5,092 bases of DNA from NCBI GenBank assembly GCA_016213595.1, contig JACRAA010000249.1, positions 1 through 5,092 on the forward strand, given 5' to 3'. The DNA is from Actinomycetota bacterium. Lineage in GTDB: Bacteria > Actinomycetota > Actinomycetes > Propionibacteriales > Propionibacteriaceae. Numbering within the stretch: position 1 is the first letter of the stretch; each line of letters starts with the position of its first letter. The position numbers were made by a program, and so were the translations under genes. This document shows positions 4,146 through 5,092 of this stretch, piece after piece. A model generated the notes under the pieces. That model was not told where the DNA came from. It searched no databases and saw only the letters and a program-made list of their open reading frames with translations.

Positions 4146-5092
4146 ATGGACGTTGCGACGAATCCGAACAGCGGGAACCCGAGCAGTGGGCAGCCGAACC
4201 CCCGGCCGGTCGCCCGGGCGGGGGGGCCGAGGCCTCGATCGCGCAGCCTCCTGCCGATCCTCCTCGCGTCGGCCCTCGCGGTGGGCGGGCTCATCGTGAC
4301 CCCCGCGAAGGCGTACGCCGCGGTCGTACCGGTCACGACGCCCCTGCCCCAGGGCAGGACCCTGCCGTCCTCCGCCATCGCGTTCGGGTCAGCCATCGTG
4401 TGGGACACCCTGCGCTCCAGCGACTCGGGCAGCTCCTGGGTCGCCGACGCCACGCTCGCCCAGCGTGTCCGGTGGGACTTCGCCGGCGGCGGGAAGATGG
4501 CGAGGGTCGTCACCGGGACGACCAACGACACCGCGGTGGTCTACACGCCGTCGACCAACACCGTCCAGAACTTCACGATCCCGTCGGGCTACACCTCGGT
4601 CAACGCCTCGTACGCCGCGTACCCGAGCTCTGTGGTCACGCTCGCCACCGGCGTGACCACCGCGATCAGCAAGCCCTCCGGCATCACCCCTGCCCCGACG
4701 ATCCTCGACCAGCAGCTGAGCACGAACAACGCGCTCGTCTGGTTCGGGACCACCAACGGCAGTACGACGCCGAACGTCTTCGCGGCCGCCGCGACGCCCA
4801 CCTCGGCACCCAGCAGCTGGATCTCGATCCCCACGTACGAGGACGGCTCCCTCAGCGACACCGACTTCCTCTACGTGACGACGACGACGAAAGCGCTCTC
4901 GATGTGCACGCGGAGCCTGGCCTCGTTCGCCAGCGGCCCGCAGTGCACCCCCGTCGCCCTCGGCGACTACAGCACCGGCTACACCGCCTCGGTGCGCAGC
5001 CTGGGCACGCTCAGCCTCGTCCACGTCTGGAACGTGGCGGCAGGGATCGACCGGGCCTACATCGTGTCCGGCACCTCGGTGTCGCCGGTCCA
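4146..5092 (+). CDS. Secreted protein of unknown function, C-terminus beyond window
   Basis: 315 complete codons, frame open at the right edge. The start is well fixed: an in-frame TAG lies at 4131-4133 and the ATG at 4146 is the first start after it, with AGGCGG 8 nt upstream. Residues 1-34 are Pro/Gly/Ser-rich with several Arg; a hydrophobic core (35-51) is followed by TPAKAYA-A (52-59), a likely Sec signal peptidase site near residue 58. The mature part is rich in Ser, Thr, Val and Ala, typical of secreted beta-structures. One segment, SSDSGSSW (91-98), fits the Asp-box (S-x-D-x-G-x-x-W) of BNR-type beta-propellers, and related strands (ALVWFGTT, LVHVWNV) recur. Two cysteines, C254 and C267, could form a disulfide. 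I do not recognise the family. It is divergent from the cysteine cluster and shares its 370-bp upstream region. Confidence 0.85.
   Translation, partial: MDVATNPNSGNPSSGQPNPRPVARAGGPRPRSRSLLPILLASALAVGGLIVTPAKAYAAVVPVTTPLPQGRTLPSSAIAFGSAIVWDTLRSSDSGSSWVADATLAQRVRWDFAGGGKMARVVTGTTNDTAVVYTPSTNTVQNFTIPSGYTSVNASYAAYPSSVVTLATGVTTAISKPSGITPAPTILDQQLSTNNALVWFGTTNGSTTPNVFAAAATPTSAPSSWISIPTYEDGSLSDTDFLYVTTTTKALSMCTRSLASFASGPQCTPVALGDYSTGYTASVRSLGTLSLVHVWNVAAGIDRAYIVSGTSVSPV

Noticed and set aside
4085..4531. Minus-strand ORF of 148 codons over the start of the secreted-protein gene
   Set aside because: The plus-strand frame has a fixed start, ribosome site and signal peptide; the minus frame has no recognisable features.

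Overview
The window is GC-rich actinobacterial DNA. The signs are GC-biased third codon positions, a LytR-CpsA-Psr cell-wall protein, a DUF4395/thioredoxin pair, and a leaderless short ORF behind an extended -10 box. A member of the Micrococcales (Cellulomonas-like) is a reasonable guess, but it is inference only. Five of the six main genes lie on the minus strand and one secreted-protein gene lies on the plus strand.

Layout from left to right: (1) 1-420, minus, the N-terminal part of a hemolysin III/TrhA-type membrane protein, cut by the window edge. (2) 531-1709, minus, a complete LytR-CpsA-Psr (LCP) cell-wall ligase. (3) 1818-1847, a strong GC hairpin that probably ends the sulfur gene cluster. 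(4) 1866-2798, minus, cysteine synthase CysK. (5) 2883-3308, minus, a membrane-anchored thioredoxin-like protein with a CAPC site. (6) 3305-3775, minus, a DUF4395 membrane protein with a CLGC motif, overlapping the thioredoxin gene by an ATGA junction. (7) 3776-4145, a 370-bp divergent intergenic region that holds the main regulatory content. (8) 4146 to the right edge, plus, a secreted protein of unknown function, incomplete at its C-terminus.

The most interesting element is in region 7. On the minus strand, just upstream of the DUF4395-thioredoxin-cysK cluster, there is a 25-codon ORF (3930-4007) with five consecutive cysteine codons, followed by Val-Arg-stop. Its ATG lies 7 nt after an extended -10 box, so the transcript is probably leaderless. 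Its stop codon begins an RNA segment that can pair either with the cysteine codons or with a distal copy near the ribosome-binding site of the DUF4395 gene. This is the expected architecture of a cysteine-responsive ribosome-stalling attenuator, a class known as polycysteine leader ORFs in mycobacteria. Here it precedes genes for cysteine synthesis and thiol redox chemistry.

Read together, low Cys-tRNA would stall ribosomes in the leader and change the fold of the 5' RNA. That would alter expression of DUF4395-thioredoxin, and of cysK if it is co-transcribed. Consistent with this, the three proteins (607 residues) contain no methionine except the initiators and no cysteine except the two CxxC pairs.
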